Positions 61,152 to 64,000 of a DNA stretch of 64,000 nucleotides are shown piece after piece; the first letter of the stretch is position 1; every line of letters starts with the position of its first letter. The position numbers were made by a program, and so were the translations under genes. Source of the stretch: Kocuria soli. GTDB lineage: Bacteria; Actinomycetota; Actinomycetes; Actinomycetales; Micrococcaceae. Below the pieces are notes generated by a model, which saw nothing but the letters and a program-made list of their open reading frames with translations, was not told where the DNA came from and ran no database searches. The stretch is taken from NCBI RefSeq assembly GCF_003797835.1, contig NZ_RKMF01000005.1:62001-126000 (forward strand). Reading direction: 5' to 3'.

Positions 61152-61429
61152 GTCGACGCAGTCCCAGGAACCCCGTCTCGGTTGGACGCCCGACGAGACC
61201 GACTTACGAAACCGAAGTCCCTGCAAGAGGGATGGGACCTCGTCGCGTCCCGAGAAGGTGATGCCTCCGGGACGACATTGCCTCGTCAGGCGTTGCAATG
61301 AAGCTCGAGAATGCTTGTCTATGGGTTTCGACCGCGCTTCGGACTCGACGGGCGGGGCGGACATGAGCGGCGAGGGTTCGCGCGAGCACGCCGTCGAGCG
61401 CGTGGGTGCCGCGGCGGCGCTGAGACCGT

Positions 61430-61882
61430 TCACTGTTCCGCGGAGTCGTTCATCGCCGCGTCGATCGCGTGGAGCGTGCGGACGGTGGCCAGCACGTCCT
61501 GTGCCGGCAGGCCGATCGCCGACAGCAAGTCGCGGTACATGCCCCGCACGGTCGCCACTGAGCGCTCTGCCTCTCCGGTGAGGTGCAGGCAGACGGCCCG
61601 ACGGTCCGAGGGATCGGGACGCCGTTCGACCTGCCCCTTCTTCACCAGCCCTCGCAGCGCGGTGCTGGCGTTGCTCGAGGTCAGAGAGAGGGTGCTGGCC
61701 AGCGCCGAGGGAGCCACGCCGGGATGGGCGTCGATGTGCAGCAGCACGAGGCACTCCAGCGCCGTCAGCGGCGCGACGCGCTCGTCCTGGAGCGGATAGG
61801 CCCGCAGCTTCCGCCCGACGTGCAGCACCGCGTCGGCCAGCTGCACCAGCGGATCGGTGCTGCTCGGAGCGTCCTGACTCAT
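61430..61882 (-). CDS. MarR-family transcriptional regulator
   Basis: This 150-residue winged-helix repressor has the core TALECLVLLHIDAHPGVAPSALAS, SSNASTALRGLVKKGQVERR and DRRAVCLHLT, which follow the MarR helix/wing order. It is divergent from a Bcr/CflA efflux gene with a perfect palindrome between them, so it probably represses that gene and itself until a toxic ligand binds. The ATG has AGGGAGG-type sequence upstream. Confidence 0.93.
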   Translation of the reverse strand: MSQDAPSSTDPLVQLADAVLHVGRKLRAYPLQDERVAPLTALECLVLLHIDAHPGVAPSALASTLSLTSSNASTALRGLVKKGQVERRPDPSDRRAVCLHLTGEAERSVATVRGMYRDLLSAIGLPAQDVLATVRTLHAIDAAMNDSAEQ

Positions 61883-61905
61883 CGTGCCTCCCTCGACGAC
61901 ATGAA

Positions 61906-61921
61906 GCTATGCTAGCATAGC
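61906..61921. promoter_or_regulatory. Perfect 16-bp palindrome, probable MarR operator
   Basis: GCTATGCTAGCATAGC lies midway in the 81-bp gap between the divergent marR and MFS genes, in the stretch where both promoters must be. A TATAGA-like -10 for the efflux gene follows at about 61930. Size, symmetry and position fit a MarR-dimer site. Confidence 0.7.
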
Positions 61922-61963
61922 GTTGTTTTTATAGATATGTTTGCAGAGGGAGAGGCCTAGCGG

Positions 61964-63211
61964 ATGACGGACACGTGCACGGAGCAGCGGACAGGCACCG
62001 GCCCCGCCGCGGCAGCCGGCAAGACGATCGGCGGCGGGTTGCTGTTCACCCTGGCACTGATGATGGGCCTGGCCTCGTTCGGCATCGATCTGTACCTTCC
62101 CGCCTTCCCGGCCATGACCCGCGAGCTGTCGACCTCGGCCACCGGGGTACAGCTCTCGCTCACGGCGTTCCTCATCGGAGCCGGTGCCGGCCAGCTCGTG
62201 TTCGGGCCGTGGTCGGACCGGGCCGGACGGTTGCTGCCGCTGCTCTTCGGCGCGGTGCTCTTCGTCGCAGCCAGTCTCACTGCGGTCGTCGCGGGGACGA
62301 TCGAGTTGCTGGTCTCGGCTCGTCTGTTGCAGGGCTTAGCCGGTGCGGCGGGCATGGTCATCGGGCGCGCCATCATCCTCGACCGCGCCAGCGGCGCGGC
62401 GGCCGCACGTGCACTGAGCCTGATGATGCTCATCGGCGGCGTGGCCCCGATCATCGCCCCGATCGTCGGCGGGGCGCTGGCCGAGCCGATCGGGTGGCGA
62501 GGCCTGCTGGGCATCGTCGCCGGCCTCGGCATGCTCGCCCTGGTGTGCGCTCTCGCCTTCGTCCGCGAATCTCTGCCCCGTGACATCCGTGCCCAACGAG
62601 CGGAGAGCGCTGAGCCGGGCCGGTGGAAGGGCTTGCTCTCGCGGGCCTATCTCGGCAACCTCGCCGCCTACGCCTTCGGCATGGCGATCATGATGGCCTA
62701 CATCTCCGCCTCACCGTTCGTCTACCAGGACATGATCGGACTGAGCAGCGCGGCCTACGGCATCGCGTTCGCCGTCAACGCCGTCGGCATGATGGCCGCC
62801 ACGACCGTTGCGGCCCGGCTCGCGGGACGGTTCTCCCTGCGCGCCCTCACCCGCACCGGCCTGATCATCAGCCTGGCCGCCGTCGCCGTGATCGTCGCCC
62901 TCTCCCTGTCCAGTGCAAACGCGGTCTGGCTGATGGTGCCGCTGTTTCTCGCGATCGCACCGCTGGGACTGGTCTTCGGCAACGCCACGGCCCTGGCCAT
63001 GTCCGCCGTGCCCTCTGCCGCGACCGGCTCGGGATCGGCGATCCTCGGCGCGGTGCAGTTCGCCCTGGCCGGCGTCGTCGCCGGGCTCGTCGGCATCGCC
63101 GGGGAGAGCACTGCAGTCCCGCTGGGCCTCGTCATGCTCGGCTGCGCGCTCATCGCCCTCGGCGGCTTGATCCTCGCCCAGCCTCGCTCGCGTGACGCGC
63201 AGACCACCTGA
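61964..63211 (+). CDS. Bcr/CflA-family MFS multidrug efflux transporter
   Basis: This is a 415-residue proton-driven exporter with 12 hydrophobic helices. Family markers are LASFGIDLYLPAFPAM in helix 1, a GPWSDRAGR loop motif, and RLLQGLAGAAGMVIGRAIILD in helix 4 (quoted as the adjoining parts RLLQGLAG and GRAIILD). Such pumps export bicyclomycin, chloramphenicol or sulfonamides; the substrate here is unknown. It is controlled, by inference, by the adjacent MarR palindrome. A 48-bp gap separates it from the next gene. Confidence 0.93.
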   Translation: MTDTCTEQRTGTGPAAAAGKTIGGGLLFTLALMMGLASFGIDLYLPAFPAMTRELSTSATGVQLSLTAFLIGAGAGQLVFGPWSDRAGRLLPLLFGAVLFVAASLTAVVAGTIELLVSARLLQGLAGAAGMVIGRAIILDRASGAAAARALSLMMLIGGVAPIIAPIVGGALAEPIGWRGLLGIVAGLGMLALVCALAFVRESLPRDIRAQRAESAEPGRWKGLLSRAYLGNLAAYAFGMAIMMAYISASPFVYQDMIGLSSAAYGIAFAVNAVGMMAATTVAARLAGRFSLRALTRTGLIISLAAVAVIVALSLSSANAVWLMVPLFLAIAPLGLVFGNATALAMSAVPSAATGSGSAILGAVQFALAGVVAGLVGIAGESTAVPLGLVMLGCALIALGGLILAQPRSRDAQTT

Positions 63212-63259
63212 ACCACCGACCCTGTCATCATCCAGATCGACCAGAAGGAGACACAGATC

Positions 63260-63913
63260 ATGACCCGCATCCACGTCCTCGGCGGCACCGGATACGCCGG
63301 CACCCACCTCGTCCGCGAAGCCACCCAGCGCGGCCACCAGGCCGTCTCGTACAGCCGCAGCCTGCCCGACGCGCCGGTCGAGGGAGTCGACTACCGCACC
63401 GGCGACGTCCTCGATGATGCCTTCCTTGCATCGGCGTTCGCCGACGCCGACGTCGTCGTCTCGGCACTGTCCCCCCGCGGCCCCATCGGCGACGAGCACA
63501 CCTTCCGCGAGCTCGTTGCCACCGCCGCCGAAATCGCCGCCGACACCGGCGTACGCTTCGGCATGATCGGCGGCGCGGGCTCCTTGTTGACCGAACCGGG
63601 CGGAAGCCGTTACGTCGACGAGCCGGACTTCATCGAGGAGGCCCGGCCGGAGTCACTGATCCTGGCCTCGGTCCTCGACGACCTGACCGCGAACACCGAC
63701 GAGAGGCTCGACTGGTTCTTCGTCAGCCCTGCCGCGGAGTTCGGAGCCCACGCTCCCGGAACTGCTCGAGGCCACTACCGCCTCGGCGGGGACGTTCTGC
63801 TGCGCGATGCGGACGGCGTCTCGGCGATCTCCGGGGCCGACCTCGCACTGGCGATCGTCGACGAGATCGAGCGCCCGGCTCACCGTCAGACGCGCTTTAC
63901 CGTCGCCTATTGA
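63260..63913 (+). CDS. NAD(P)-binding, NmrA/SDR-like oxidoreductase
   Basis: This 217-residue Rossmann protein has an N-terminal dinucleotide motif (VLGGTGYAGTHLVREA). A second-strand-end basic residue in SYSRS suggests NADP. VVVSALSPRG and MIGGAGSLL match atypical SDR (NmrA/YwnB-like) proteins. AGAAGGAG precedes the ATG at good spacing. It follows the efflux gene by 48 bp and is probably co-expressed, giving a MarR-efflux-reductase cassette. Substrate unknown. Confidence 0.88.
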   Translation: MTRIHVLGGTGYAGTHLVREATQRGHQAVSYSRSLPDAPVEGVDYRTGDVLDDAFLASAFADADVVVSALSPRGPIGDEHTFRELVATAAEIAADTGVRFGMIGGAGSLLTEPGGSRYVDEPDFIEEARPESLILASVLDDLTANTDERLDWFFVSPAAEFGAHAPGTARGHYRLGGDVLLRDADGVSAISGADLALAIVDEIERPAHRQTRFTVAY

Positions 63914-64000
63914 GCGATCGCGGCCGTGCCCCTCGCCGGGCGGCGGCGCGACGGCGACGCCGTGCTCCCGCAGCCTGGCGGCCGGCTTGGGCCTCCCTGC

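Noticed and set aside
61152-61429. Gene in the Abi-marR gap
   Set aside because: Both strands were read; open frames there have no start context or familiar motif. Treated as non-coding.
63914-64000. Possible partial gene at the right edge
   Set aside because: The minus strand stays open to the window end, but the Ala/Pro/Arg-rich translation is typical of high-GC noise and too short to judge.

Overview
The window is high-GC actinobacterial DNA. A mycothiol gene (mshC), a pupylation locus (arc-dop-pup-pafA), actinobacterial-type glgA/glgC, many GTG starts and several apparently leaderless genes point to the order Micrococcales, most likely the family Micrococcaceae or a near relative. The genus cannot be fixed from the sequence alone.

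Layout. (1) 0-5.2 kb: housekeeping genes. These are the tail of a PAC2-family gene, mshC, uppP, an M20 peptidase and small conserved unknowns. (2) 5.2-10.3 kb: a compact pupylation operon with no proteasome subunit genes. (3) 10.5-26.5 kb: mixed core genes. These are an MFS exporter, a membrane protein, tRNA-Leu(GAG), the divergent glycogen genes glgA/glgC, pepN, a HIRAN-like membrane protein, an ABC1/UbiB kinase, a convergent pair of unknowns, and a two-component system whose kinase gene follows a tiny secreted-peptide gene. (4) 26.6-54 kb: a large cell-surface polysaccharide locus. wecB and wecC would make UDP-N-acetylmannosaminuronic acid (ManNAcA). An asparagine-synthetase-like enzyme, five glycosyltransferase polypeptides, a Wzm/Wzt-type ABC exporter, an LCP ligase and a glycoside-hydrolase lipoprotein accompany them. 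The locus also contains a 1818-residue protein with heparinase II/III, glycosyltransferase and heparinase II/III modules in series, a heparinase-hydrolase fusion, and two free hydrolases related to the fused one. A teichuronic-acid-like, uronic-acid-rich wall polymer is the simplest reading: made in the cytoplasm, exported by the ABC transporter, attached to peptidoglycan by LCP, and trimmed or edited by the lyase and hydrolase modules. (5) 54-59.1 kb: rpmE2, an SLH-anchored subtilase, an aldo/keto reductase, and a divergent DUF3995/TetR pair. (6) 59.1-64 kb: a genomic scar and probable acquired segment. A 5'-truncated SpoU/TrmH methyltransferase gene abuts a truncated acetyltransferase and a truncated, frameshifted serine recombinase. 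An Abi_2/AbiF-like HEPN gene with a structured RNA in its leader follows, then a MarR-controlled Bcr/CflA efflux cassette with an NAD(P)-binding protein.

The two most unusual items are the lyase-glycosyltransferase-lyase polysaccharide system at 27.8-42.3 kb and the HEPN/RNA unit at 60.1-61.2 kb. Functions come from recognisable motifs read by eye; no database search was run.
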